DNA from: Hyposmocoma kahamanoa
Taxonomy: Eukaryota > Arthropoda > Insecta > Lepidoptera > Cosmopterigidae
Direction: 5' to 3'
Length of the DNA: 64,000 bases
Assembly: GCF_003589595.1 (NCBI RefSeq)
Contig: NW_020654810.1
Span: 10,331,473 to 10,395,472 of the forward strand
Shown: positions 36,831 to 50,100 of the stretch, in pieces
Position numbering within the stretch: the stretch's first letter is position 1
Layout of the letters: every line of letters starts with the position of its first letter
The notes under the pieces: model-generated
The model's input: only the letters and a program-made list of their open reading frames with translations
Told to the model about the DNA's origin: nothing
Databases searched by the model: none
Made by a program: the position numbers and the translations under genes

Positions 36831-37993
36831 CCCGTCATCATAGTATGTATATTGCGGATATTTAAAATCAACTAAAACAGCAACGCAGCTTTGTGCTATC
36901 GATGCCGGACCTTCTCTATCGGTTCCAGTTACACGAAGTAGACTAAACGAAACGTATTGGTGTTGACGGTTCTGATAAAGGAAACTGTGGGTATTCGCTT
37001 CACGTTCCCTTATTTATACACTACCGCCATTTCAATAAATAAACAAGCATCGCGAATACACAATGGTTTCACAGTAACTACTCTGACATAAATAACTACT
37101 TATGGTGAGCTCGGCGTGGTTATTTATTTTAATATTGAAAACGCGTAATACGGTACTCTACTAGCTAACCAGTACTAGTTCTATAAACAGGTTGCAAGCG
37201 CGTCTAAAACTCTTAAACACTTCGATTTCTACGCCTGAAGTATAGTTACCACAATGCCGACAATATGTATAAAATGTAAAGTATACCTATTTGTCGTATG
37301 AATATTTATATGAATTTCACAGTTGGATGTCGATGGGCAGGAAAAATCAGGTGCAGAAAAACTGGTTTTAAGTAATATTTTTATTTCCTTACATTTTTCT
37401 TTATACATTTAACCATTCGTTAAACTTGAGTCCATTGTACGTCATATTTCATACAAAAACAATATAAATTCATTAGACGAAATACCGGATTATATACAAT
37501 ATTTTATAATCACGGTGTAAATATTTTTACATTAAAGCACTAATTACTGTTTCTATTTAATATTTTTTTGAAGTCGACGCGTTATTACCACAAGCCCACG
37601 CAATATCCATTCATTGTAAAATATACAAAAAACACATCATAAGCGCATAATAAACTGGAAAAACATAGCATTTGAGGCATGTTATACAAGAAGAAAAAAC
37701 TTACGCAATGAAATAAATTTATCAAATTAGATTTTTTTTTAATAAAAAAAAGATAATTCATATTAAATCGACTTCAAAAGAGCTTTTAATCAATAATAAA
37801 ATCCAATAATTGTGGAAAATTGTCAGTTTAGCACTTTCTAACAAATCTCATTGTATAAAGATTTGTTCATTGATGTGATGTCGTATTTGTTAACTCCATA
37901 GATCTTGCATCCAAGTCTGCTTAATTTGATTTTAAAATTTAGTACAACATTGAAAGACAACAAGTCTTCGTCTTCTTAGTCACTGAAGAGTGG

Positions 37994-38137
37994 TCAAGAT
38001 GCTTGTAATACGTTATTAGTGTACATGAGGATCTGCATGGCGCGATTTGTTGCGGAGTCTCTTTGCGTCATCTGTACGCGCTGTAGCGCTGACTGGACAG
38101 CCGCTGCCACGCCTGCGCTGCGCAGTAGCAGTTTCGC
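37994..38137 (-). CDS. Rttn: Rotatin exon L, C-terminus and stop
   Basis: The acceptor is TAATATTCCACCAG. Forty-seven codons from AKLLLRSAGVAAAVQSALQR to NNVLQAS precede TGA. The spacing from WAL...AK to the end matches the C-terminal tail of vertebrate rotatin. An ATTAAA at 37790-37785 (minus) could serve as poly(A) signal. Confidence 0.85.
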   Translation of the reverse strand, partial: AKLLLRSAGVAAAVQSALQRVQMTQRDSATNRAMQILMYTNNVLQAS

Positions 38138-41100
38138 CTGGTGGAATATTACAAGTTATGATATAGCGTAACCACATCGCCCACACCTAAGATAGGCCGA
38201 AGCGAGGAGCGGAAACATTGTTTCCGCTTTATCATACCGCTGTGAATTCCATGGGCGATAATTTTTATACCGTTCGATATGGTTTTTTCACATTAAACAA
38301 CACGTTACGTCACTGCCTCGCCTTATGAAGTAGTGTTAGTGAAGATATGGTTAGCACACGATCGCCTAGAAGCATTGACTTACAATTATATGGACGTCGG
38401 GTCCGCGCTAAAAGGTGTCCGCACTTGTAAGGCGCTAAAATCGTATACAGAGCGCGACACTCCGCTTTAGTCTTCATTTGTTCTACGGACAGCGCGATAC
38501 TGCGATGACATAACAATTTAAATTTCGAATAGGTTGACTTGGGACATTTTTTTCGTGGTTTTTGTATTAGACCCGTCGTCCATTTATTTGTAAGTCAAGG
38601 CCTAGAAGGTACATGTTTACTCAGACCTTAAAATATTCAGGCTGTTTCGTTGAGAAAATACAGAATGTGGCCAACAATTCCACTACTTAGCTGTACGCAT
38701 AATGTACCGTAGAAGCAAAATATGCCAACTGCATGTTCATAGAGCATCTACAATAATAAAAGTTAAATTCGTCGCCACTTCTGGTTGGTTGCATGGTGAC
38801 GGAAAGGAGCGGGCGGGAATAATCCCGCACATTGATTAAATTAAAGAAAATACTGAATAAGATACTCTATCGTCTAACATTGAAAAGGAGCAAACTTGGT
38901 AAGTCTTAAATACAGTGCTACCTAAACATTTAGGCGCCGCGCAAACTTGTGTCTTCTGTTGTATACAAGCAACCGACAACAAGTAGCGAATATTCTATTT
39001 TCATGCAATTGATATGAAATCGACACAGTCGCCGGTTGCGGCAGTCGAACACAGTCGCCAGTTGTGGCAGTCGGACAGTCGATTTCATACCAATATGTAT
39101 GAAAATAGAATATTCGCTTTTAATTGCCGGTTGCTTGTCCAACATAGGACAGATATTCGCTTTTAATTGCCGGTTGCTTGTCCAACATAGGACAGACGTT
39201 TGCGCGACGCCTTACATTCATTTCCTTATCGAAAGTTTATTTGTTCTAGGTGTGAAAGTCTGGTTGTCTAATATGAAAACCAATAAAAAAAAATTACAGC
39301 TAACACTTGATAGTAAATTGACAGAGCTAACCGCAAACATTGTTCCTGTCATCTAAGTGAGAGAAACGGACTCGCTTATGCAGTCATACTATAGTACTCA
39401 TTTACAGCACATTCGACAGTGAACAAATCTACTAGGCTTCGGTCTGCACCTTACAAATACATAGAAAACTCATTCTGAAGTTTCGGTAAACTCACATAAA
39501 GGGAGAACACATAGATATATATACTTTTTTTAATGTGCCTCGAATATAGTATAAATAAAAAACATAAACCGTTGGTATTGTGCAAATTCGCATATATAGT
39601 ATTGGTAAAAAGCGCGTATCTGAACCAAACTAAATTTCACAGTAGACGGATTTAACGTCCTTACTTTGTTGTTTCAATGGCTACGACGTTCATTTTTGCA
39701 CAGTAAGCATTAATTTATGTTGTCTACGGACTGATAATAGTAGATTCTCGTAAATCATGCTAATTTGGTGGCTTCGACATTTACGCGGATTTGATTTTCT
39801 AATGACTAAATTACCGAAATGGAGACTCATAATCAAATGCTAGTTACGTGTAATTGCACTATCCCGACGACATCGCAAACCGGCCTCAACAGTGTCCAAG
39901 CCAAAAATATTTTTTCAAGTTTCGGAGTCCAGTTTGTGGTGTGAGGTACAATAAAATATCAAACAAAGTATCAAATAGCTCTGTCTGATGAACTGATTAC
40001 ACATTTAATGGATATACTAAATATAACAATAAACGAATAAATAAATAATAAACTAAATAGAATTTGTATATTTGCGTTTAACAGCCAAAGTCAATCCTAA
40101 CATCTTCAACTACTACAATGACAATTTTAAAGGTATGGTCATTATAAAAATTATTTATAACAAAATCTATTTATATGACGCGGTATATTATTTCAAAAAT
40201 TAAAGTGATGTGATGCTACTACTTTAGTAGCGCCTTTGCGCTAACATTGACATTACCTTATGATTGTTAGCAGCTAAAGCCCAAACGGCGCGAGCAGCTG
40301 ACACTATCTCTGCCATATCGCCAGCTAGTAATGTTCCCGAGAGAAGGTCCAGTATATCCGCTGTCAATAAAAATTAAACACGGTTTATCGTACTGCATAA
40401 TGGAACTACACAAGAGGGACACAAATGAAGTGATGAAAAGTTGAAATTAGTTAAATTCTGTTTACAGATCTATAGGAAGAAAAAACTCAATATCATATCA
40501 GTTTTTCCTTGATAGGTTCTTTGCAAACTTTTTTCGTTTACTGTTAGCACTATGGCTTTAAGATATTATTTTTTCAGAAAACTAAAGTTTAAGATACTGT
40601 TTACACTTCTGTGTTTTTATTCAAATAATACAAACACGACTGCAGAACAGCTGTGCGTCGATGCTTCGCCACATGTGCAAGTGCAGGCAGTAGCTTCGCG
40701 CGTACTGGTGGCGCAGTAAGTAAAGGACGAAGTGAGAGCAGCGCCTGCGCACCATCGGCGTGACGAGCTGCTGCTTCACACAATTTGGCCCATTCGATGC
40801 CGGCCGCGCCCGTGCCGCCCGCGGTACGCTCGCGCACTCGCAGTTTGTACATGCATTGTAGCACGTCACTCTGTTAGAAACATTTCAATCAAATATATCG
40901 ATCAAATATATTGGTAGATGCACGATTCCATACACAATCAAACTCAAAGATCAGCATAACTTAAACAGGGATACTTGTAAAATACTAACAACCTGAATTT
41001 TTGTTAAATTTATTTTTTCATAGATTGTCATAGAACAAAAATTGTTGTTCATGGTGTTAGTAATATATTCCTGAGAGGTTGTTAGTATTTTAAAAATAAC

Positions 41101-44100
41101 CCTGTATATGTGTACATCATTAGTTATTTAGCAAATAGTCCTAAAGTGTGATATAATTCACTCTAATATAGATCTTAACATAGTAAAAGCGTCGTCATAC
41201 ATCTGTGCAAGTTTCAACAGATTACCTTTCGTCCTGAATGAATGAATGAATGAATGAAATTGTTATGTAATGACATCTAGAAATGAAACAAGCTGTCGTT
41301 TGCCGTTTGGTTTCGCTTATGAACGGTGCCCGCGAGAGTAAAAGGTATTTATTTATTTTATTTATTTATTTATTCATTTAACATTTGCAACTCTTAACAG
41401 ACAAAAGTCCAAATCGCTACAAACACAGAAACAACGGAAATGAAAACATAAAATTAAATTAAATAAACATAGTACATTTCACAGAACTGAACTTACAGGC
41501 ATCATTTGTTCAAATACTTTCCTACATTCACTTATCAGACATCCAATCGTGCTTTCAAATAAATCAGTACGTGGTGCCGCCTCGAGTCCCCCGCCAGCGT
41601 GCGCCTATATCATCCAGCACAAACAGCCTTAGCAAACGCTGCAGTAAATAAGAGGAGTCAATTTTACCGCGAATAATATTTACAAAAAATTTGGCCAGCG
41701 CGAGCAACCTACGCAACTGTAAGGAGTCGAAGCCAAGATGCCCTTGCAAAAAAAGCGTAGGATACAAGAATGGGTGATAACGATAGCGCCTTTTGTATAA
41801 ATGGCGGAGAAACTGTTACTGTACCTGCTCCAACATGAGGTTATATTTCTTCTAACAAGTAATCCAAACAACTGAGCTTGTCTCCAATATACTTCGTACT
41901 AATGATAGTAGAGCGTGCAGGTCGCCCGGTCTGAGAGATGAGAGGCATTTCGGAGTACAAACCCCAGTCGTCGATATGCTATCGACGTAACTGACTCCAT
42001 GTGCGCATAGAATGTCGGACGACTATTGAAAACAACTCCAAGGTCACGTACTTGTGCTATCCTTGTAATCGGCATACTTCCTAACAAAAATACAAACTCA
42101 CGCGGCTGTGGTGACCGCGTAAAGCTCATCATGAGAAACCCATAATCCCTAGTTTTAGCAATAACACGTCATTGTCAACCCTGTCGAACGCCTTCTGATA
42201 GTTGAAGTAAATAACGTCCACTTGGTTACTGAGAACCGCATGTTACGACTGGCAAAATGGCGGTAAATAAAAACTTTTGTCACGCATGTCACGCAACCGT
42301 AGTTTTTATTTTTAAAACATAGACATACTAGAATCGGCCCCAACTGTCATATCGTTCGATATAAAGTAACGTGTGAGATTATCAAAATAGTTTGTTAATG
42401 ACATTAAATTTCGAATAAAACTTCACCTCGAATGATATTACAATCGCTATCGAATCAAATGGTTTTGTAGTTATTTCATTCATAGATAAACTAGAGTCAA
42501 CCCCAATTATCATATCGTTCAATATCAAGTAACGTGTGAAATTTGTCAAAATTGTTTAATATTAACATTTCATTTCGAATAAAACTTCATCTCGACTGAT
42601 ATTACAATTGAGGTCGAATCAAATTGTTTTGTTTTTCAGAGATGTTCGAAATTTGAATGTAATAATAAAATCGAATTTGATGTATAATTAGTAATAATAA
42701 CATTTTCACAGATAAGAAATTTGTTCTAACAAAACAGTTTTTATGCTGGTCGTAATTTGCGGTGTTTGAACACATCATAGAGGGTTTATGATATGTGTGT
42801 AGATAAAAGAAATAATGTAACTAGATAATATACTACTGTACGAGTAAGTACGATTAAACATCTTTTTTTATACTAGTAGTGTATATTTTGCATTTTTAAC
42901 TGCGCACTCCAACGTCGTCATTCGCGAGGGCAGTCATCAAGCGAAAGAGAGCGATTCAAGGCATATCAATCATTTTTGCCTTGTTACGACAATGTCACTT
43001 TTAGAGCGGCTAAAGTGTATCTACCAATATATTTGATCGAATGTATTAGTGTCTAAAAACAGTCGACTCAAAAAAGATTTCGTTGCCCATAAGCTGTATT
43101 AGTTAACCTTAATTACTGACGCGCCGCCACTGAAATACACCTTCAGCGAACGATGCTTCGTGTGCTAAATTACAACTTTGTGAAGACCCTGGTCAATGTG
43201 CACATAAATTATTAATCCACGCATTGATATTTTCGCACGTTCCCACGGTTACACTTATTTAAAGGAAGTTTTCCATTTGCTTCTTCTAATTGTTGGAATG
43301 ATTTACTACCCCCGATTAAACGTTCTCAAGTCTTTATACACTTTGTAAACAATGAAACGTCCAGAAGTTGCTGGACTAAAAAGCATTCATAACTGTAATT
43401 TGTGTTTTAATTTGGAATTGGTTTTATTTGTAAGCAGAGTCAATTTATCTGTACCGATGCCGTCTGTACCTATTATATACTTCTTCTATTGCTTCAATAA
43501 TATGCAAATGTTCCTATGTTCATGAAAATTATAAAGTCCCACTAATTAAAAATGTATAAATGTAATGAAGTATGACAATTGCCGGCTGCAAATGTACAAG
43601 TATTAAGAGAGAATCTGAAAAGAAGCATGTTTTGCTAAGGCTTTTCATTGGCGCTAGATTGTACTATACTTCGGATACTGTACTTTCATGAACTTTTACA
43701 CATTTATTCATAAGCATTGTTGTATGCTTATGAATAAATATCTTATTATTATTAATAAACAGAAAAAAAATCATACTTTGAGTATAATAGCCCTGCACTG
43801 ATGGTGCATGACAACATGCCGCAAAGTCTTCAAGCAGAGCAGGAGCAGCATATCGGGGCGTGGCCGCGACTGTAGCGCCGCTTCACGTGAAGTTAATGTA
43901 CATATTTCAATGACGAGACAACGTCCACTGACACAGTTTGACATTGCCGCCCACGCTGGAAACAGCAGTAATAATATTGTCTAAAAAGAGCTCAGTCAAA
44001 ATAGCATGATGGACTCTTTGGTCGTATTATCGAGTGGAATAAAGTTGAATTTAAATATTAACAGTGGAGATGTACTTCAACAGCACGTCAAGTTATACAT

Positions 44101-47100
44101 TTATGCCTTTGAATATTGCCTCCAGTGCAACGGAACAAGATCCGTCAAAGTGAAGCTTGATATGTTGCCGTCTGTACCATTAACCGTACAATACCAATTT
44201 AGGTTAGTTATAATATCAGAAAAACGAAATTATCTTTGATAAATAGAACCAGTAAGCTCTCACATACCCACGGTATTTGCAACAAAAGAGAAAAATTCCT
44301 GTCACTTTATCTGAAGGTTTATAATCTACCTACAAATTAGCGTGATTTCATAATATTTAAAATATGTTCAGTCCAGAAGTACAACACATAAGTAACAATA
44401 AAATGTTACTTTACAAGCGGTAACACCAAAAAAATACAAATTTACCTTTAGGGCAATCATTGCTGAATACAAACAAGAGATACACAATCGCAGCTCGGAG
44501 TTGATCAGTGAGCATGCACCAGGGCCACAGACGATTGAGGGAGATTGCGATATTGTCTTCTGCGAAGGCCTCTTTTGCAGTAGGACAATCCACCATTTGG
44601 CAGGTCATCGTAGTTAGAACCCAGTACACTGTTTTGAGGATTGGATTCTGAAAGTATATAAAATAATGATTAAAGATACACAGTAATAAAACTATTAATT
44701 CAAAGATCGAATACAAACAAAATTTCTTCGACCTGACAGTACTCGAACTAGCAACTGTACCAAACCGGGGCCACCACTCTACCAACAGATCTACATATCG
44801 AGTCAGCAGGTCTTACGAATTTCTCCATGTGTTTGTTATCGATCTTTGTATTGGGTTTTTTCGGATTTTATCGCTGTGGTTTCGCACAGTCACAGCTCCG
44901 AATCACTGTCAGGTTGACGGAACTTTTCTTTGTGTTCGATCTTTGTTCTAATAATTTTAACAAACTAGTGGAGTAATTTCACAAAAACCATATGGTATGT
45001 ATGATATATCATGGTAGTGAAAACATCGTCACACCTTCCAACCCTGCCCCCACCTGCAATCTGGAACTACAATGCGCACTAAATGCACATATAAATAAAA
45101 AATTACAGAAAATTACCTGAGCAGCGTTCCTTAATCCTTCAGCGGAGCCATGCAACGAAAGCCGGTCTCTGGCTGCTTGTAAAGTTGCAAGCAAGACGCA
45201 AGGCAACTGTCGGTGAACCCCATACATACGAGCGGACGGGCTTATAGATAGGATGGACGAAAGGCATGAACATACACTAGTCCAGTGCTCGTCTGAAAAT
45301 TATTCATAATTTATTAAGAAAGTACCAAACAAAAAATCACTACCACCATGGTACAATAGGACAATTATGGTAACTCCATACAAACGTGGCAGCGTACGTG
45401 TACGGACTCACACATTCGCATCATCTCGCGATACACTCGCGTTGCATAGTACAGATCGTCGCACTCGCCATTAATCATAGAATTGAAGCGGTCGTTCGAT
45501 GTTTAAAAAATTACATCATACAGTAGACGTACTTATTATATAGATTTTAACCAAAATAGGAAAAATGTTACGTTCACCAAAAGACCACCTACCTTTACAA
45601 ACACCGGGTGTCTATAAAGTGAACTGCAGTTGTAGGAGCTCGTATATCGGTCAGACTAAAGGAACAATTGTCGATCGTATGAAGGAACACATCCGAGCAG
45701 TAAAAAACAATGATGCACAGAAGTCGATTATAGCACAACATCTCACACAGACTGACACTAACCACTGGATCGAGTTACATAGCCCCCAGGTACCCTTGAC
45801 AGAACGTCACTACATACCACGGTTGGTACGAGAAGCCATCGAGATCACGAAGTACAAAACATATAACCGTGATGATGGTTTTAAACTGTCCAGTGCATGG
45901 AACCCGGTCCTTAGTGCGTGCAGTAATAAAAACAAAAACACCTCGAGTTCAGTTTCGCGTGTGGATACAGTGAGTGTGGTTTGTGTGAAAAAAGTGAGTG
46001 ACAATTGTAACGCCACAACAAATCGCGATGAAGGTAGTCGTCGACAGCGCAAGAGGGTAGACAAATATGTCTGCTGTTATAGCTGTCATCTGTCGCCGTC
46101 CAGTCAACCCGTGATCATGGAGCGTGCAACCGTTCCGAAATATCGGGAAAATAAAAAGAAGTCATACCGTGGTAAGAAACCTGATATTAGTGACAATCAT
46201 TTGACGTACTTATTGTTTTGATTATGGTAATTTGAATAAGAGTGCCTCAAATTCAGAATTGTTTAGCAATCCATTTCTATTTCATAAATCGGTGATACTG
46301 GTAAAAGAAATATCATCACGTGAGTATCTATTCCATTTAACAAAGGTTATTTCAATATAACACGAGAATACTATGATGAACACTTTAATTTTTTCAAATT
46401 ATGTTTAGAATCTGTAGGTACAACTAAAATAATAATATAAGAACCTTTAGGTTAGAGCAAAGTGTAGGCATTTACGCGCCGAACAAGCGGGAGTTGCCCT
46501 ACTTGTCCTTATTATACTGTGCTACTACGATTCGTTTTACCAAGGAAGCTATCACAATCTAGTTCATAGATTCTCAAACCTTTTGGCTCACCGCCCACTT
46601 AGGTAAGATAAAAAAAAATTCAACGCCCACATCCACACAACATAAATGAAAACACGTAAATTCCGTACTTTTAAATAATGAACACATTCAGTTTTGCTGA
46701 AAACCATGATTTCTGTTACTTCGGCCGGGCGTTGAACAAACAAGCACCTGAGGCTTCATAAAGAGCCGAAACAAATGTCGGGTATATTTTTGGTGGCAGG
46801 TGATATTTTTCGAGTTTTTAGGTTTTCGCAATTGGAAATTAATGTTTTGAAAAAACAAATATACGCGATTTAAATCGGAAAAAATAGTTTCATTTCCTAA
46901 GTGGTACTTTATTAATTATGCGGAGGGAGAGTGGAAAACTTGACTGCATTAATAAAAATACAGCTATTTTGCACGACATAACCTTCACTGGGTTCATGAA
47001 GTAACAAATTAATTTACTTCCATTCTTACTACGTACATTTTGTAAATGTTTACTAGCAAATATCTCTTAAAAACACGTGAAATGCCAGACCAGCCAAACC

Positions 47101-50100
47101 AGACCAAATCCAGGGTCATGAACTAAATATAGCCTAAATCCTCTCCTTAAAGTAGCCATGCCCAGCAGTAGAGTATACAGAGTGGACGTATATTGACGAT
47201 GAAATGTTCATGTGATTTGTATAAACGTAGACAATTTATGATTTTTAAAAATTAATCTTATCACAACATAATTTCAAATACCTTGACCAGACATAGTCTT
47301 CTTCTCCGATGAAAGCTTAATATAAAATTGTATCAACGCTTTACAGATTTCTTCAACCATATATTCTGGCTGGCAATCGTCTCTGCCACTGTCGCCAGCG
47401 CCTTGTCTTGCAGTTCTACTCGGATAAGGAAATTTTAAACTGTCCCAAAATACGACGCGCGATGTATCTTTGGTTCTATCAGGATATTTTTTGTTTGCAG
47501 CAGATTGAGCCACTTGGGTAAGGCAGTATAGTGACGCTAACTGAATATCTGAAAAAAAAAACATGATTATTTGTTATGTCGCTGCCTTTATACAATATTG
47601 CAGAATACTACGATTTCGAACTTGACATACAGTGACGAGCAGAGCAAACAAAACTTTATCGTGAATAAAGTAGAGATGAAACGGATATCCGGTAACTATC
47701 CGGTATCCAGCCTATTTTACTATCCGGCCGGACACCGGATGTTTAAAACTGCGAAAAATTCATAATCAGTACGCCAAATAAATTGATTTATTGATTAAAG
47801 ATGATAGTTAAGATAAACAGCAACTACAGGACCGTTGATAATCTGTTTATTACTTGTAACTGAAAGAACTATGAAGTTAGATAACGCTATCTGCAAATTT
47901 AATACTCAAATTTCAATAAAGGCAAATTAGGGTGAATGAAGATCAGATTTTCTGCATGAAGTGGTAAAAATTGGTTCTATTTATTTTCATAAACGAGACC
48001 AGCTTCAGAGAGCTGTTTTTCGCTATAAATTCTTGCAAACTTTGTTAAATTTTAAGTACTACTTGTTATCGCCAGAGGACCAAATGAAAGGATCGCGATT
48101 ACAATCAATTTAAACTGTCTTCAAATACAATAATACAATGTGTACCTACAATAATGAGACGTATAAGTTTTTTTTTTATTTCAGTGTGAAAATGCAATCA
48201 TTCACTAATAAATCAGTCACGGCGATGCGCGCAGTAAACTGTTTACGGCAGTAGGTCAGATATCCGGCTATCTGGCTTAGATGGTCGCCGAATATCCGTT
48301 ACGGCCAAATCACTATCCGTTTCATCTCTAGAATAAAGCACCCGTCTTTTTACGTCAAATTTTTATACGTAAGGAAGATGGGTGTTCTGTATGAGAACTC
48401 GGCTATTATTGTTTTATAATTTATTATATTATTGTATTAAAGGCAGCGACGTGTAATAAGATGAAATATCAAATTATTTATTCGGTCAGAATATTAAAAA
48501 GTTTCCAAGTAATCTAGCCATTACGCATTACGGAACTTTATGGCCCAGTATTAAGAGATTTGCGTGAATAGTATTTACAAACAAATTACACATCGATGTA
48601 AATAATACCGCAAAATCAGACAAATTTAACGTAACGCATTTGAAGTTGTACACGCTCTCGGCGGCAACTTCATTACGTAGTAGAACAAAGAAACGCTTCC
48701 AGTCTCAATTGCGCACACTAGTCAGATTATGGAAAACAAAGAACAGCAAGTTTAAATTATTCATTAAACTGTACATGGCGTTGGTTTTGGTTGTTTTCTT
48801 AAAGTTTGTTCTCGTCAGGCACAATAGATGGCGCTCGATAAAGTGTCGACCTAATGGTTGGTTTACACGTTTTAAGTGATCAAGTCTTTTTTTTTATTTG
48901 ATTACCTTCGTGTTCTAGTGGCTTGCACACCGATTTCCATGGTGTCGCCATCTCTAAGGTCCAGGGTTCGATCCCCGGCCGGGTCAGTGCTGAAAAACTA
49001 ACATTTCTATATTGCCACGCATCTGAGTGTTTGTGGTAACGTCGTTGTTGTTGTTTCCGATTTCCATAACACAAGTGCTTTAGCTATTTACTCTGGGATA
49101 AGAGCAACGTACGTGATGTTGCCTAATATTTATTTATTTAATATTTAATTAAATTTTGAACTTAATTTCTAGTAGTCTAATCATAACAAGTGTTTTAATA
49201 AAGCTATAAGTACTTTCACATTTTTCAAACAAAACTTTAGCCGACCACAAGCTTCAAACTTCAAGTCACGCTTACCGGCGAATGCCCGGGGTGCGGAAGG
49301 GTAAAAAAATAGGTTTGATTCTAATCTACTCTGCCCTCCTTATCATAATTAACTTGTACATTTTTAGCGAAATTTAGTTATTACCTTTTTTCTTTCAATT
49401 TTATTCAATGTTTATTTTTGGAGTTTCATTTCAACAATTTTCATAATAATATGCCTAGTTAAGTTCAATTTTATCATTTATTTAATATGTTTAACTGACT
49501 AATTATTGCATTGAATTACTTTGTAATTCAATTAATTTTTTATTTATGTGATGCATGTAAATAAATAAATATAATTTTTAACATTGCAACGCCCTACACT
49601 ACAACTACAAATGTACAACATGATACGCAATAAAGAATTTGAATATGAAAAAAAAAAAAATAATAATAAATATATACCTGGATTAAGCAAAACGAGATCT
49701 ACAACCCCCTCCAAATAGTTAATATTTATTTACTTTCAGATTTATTCTGAAGCAAAATCAACGTAATTGACAGTTTTTTAGGTGAAACTTTAGGTCCCAA
49801 TATATCGAAAATTTCCGAAACACAAATGTGTTAATTGTGACAAGGAGGGCAGTACTTAACTACTTATCCACTAAATCGATGACTACTTAACAGCTGTTAA
49901 GTGATTGTTTACACGCATAAACTAAGTTCAAATTCAATTAATTACGGCGTCACTTAATACGTGTAAACCAGCCATAACATAGTTGCCATAAAACATTATG
50001 AAATATTTTGCTGCGCATTCAACAGCGCCTTACAATATTGAACTACGTAATTGATATCTGCATTCAACCATTAAAAGAAAACTCACAGACACGTGGATGC

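Noticed and set aside
36574..36843. Plus-strand Arg-rich frame in the CpG-rich block
   Set aside because: Composition effect in a promoter-like region; no splice context and no family resemblance.
40601..40870. Exon J as the last exon of the gene, ending at the stop at 40601
   Set aside because: Exons K and L continue the rotatin C-terminus in phase, and a donor lies 33 nt before that stop.
41237..41377. CRISPR-like regular repeats
   Set aside because: They are simple tetranucleotide microsatellites without spacers, and the genome is eukaryotic.
48640..48879. Plus-strand frame of 79 basic and hydrophobic residues
   Set aside because: It runs into the end of the Harbinger-like element and has no family resemblance; it lies in a rotatin intron in antisense.
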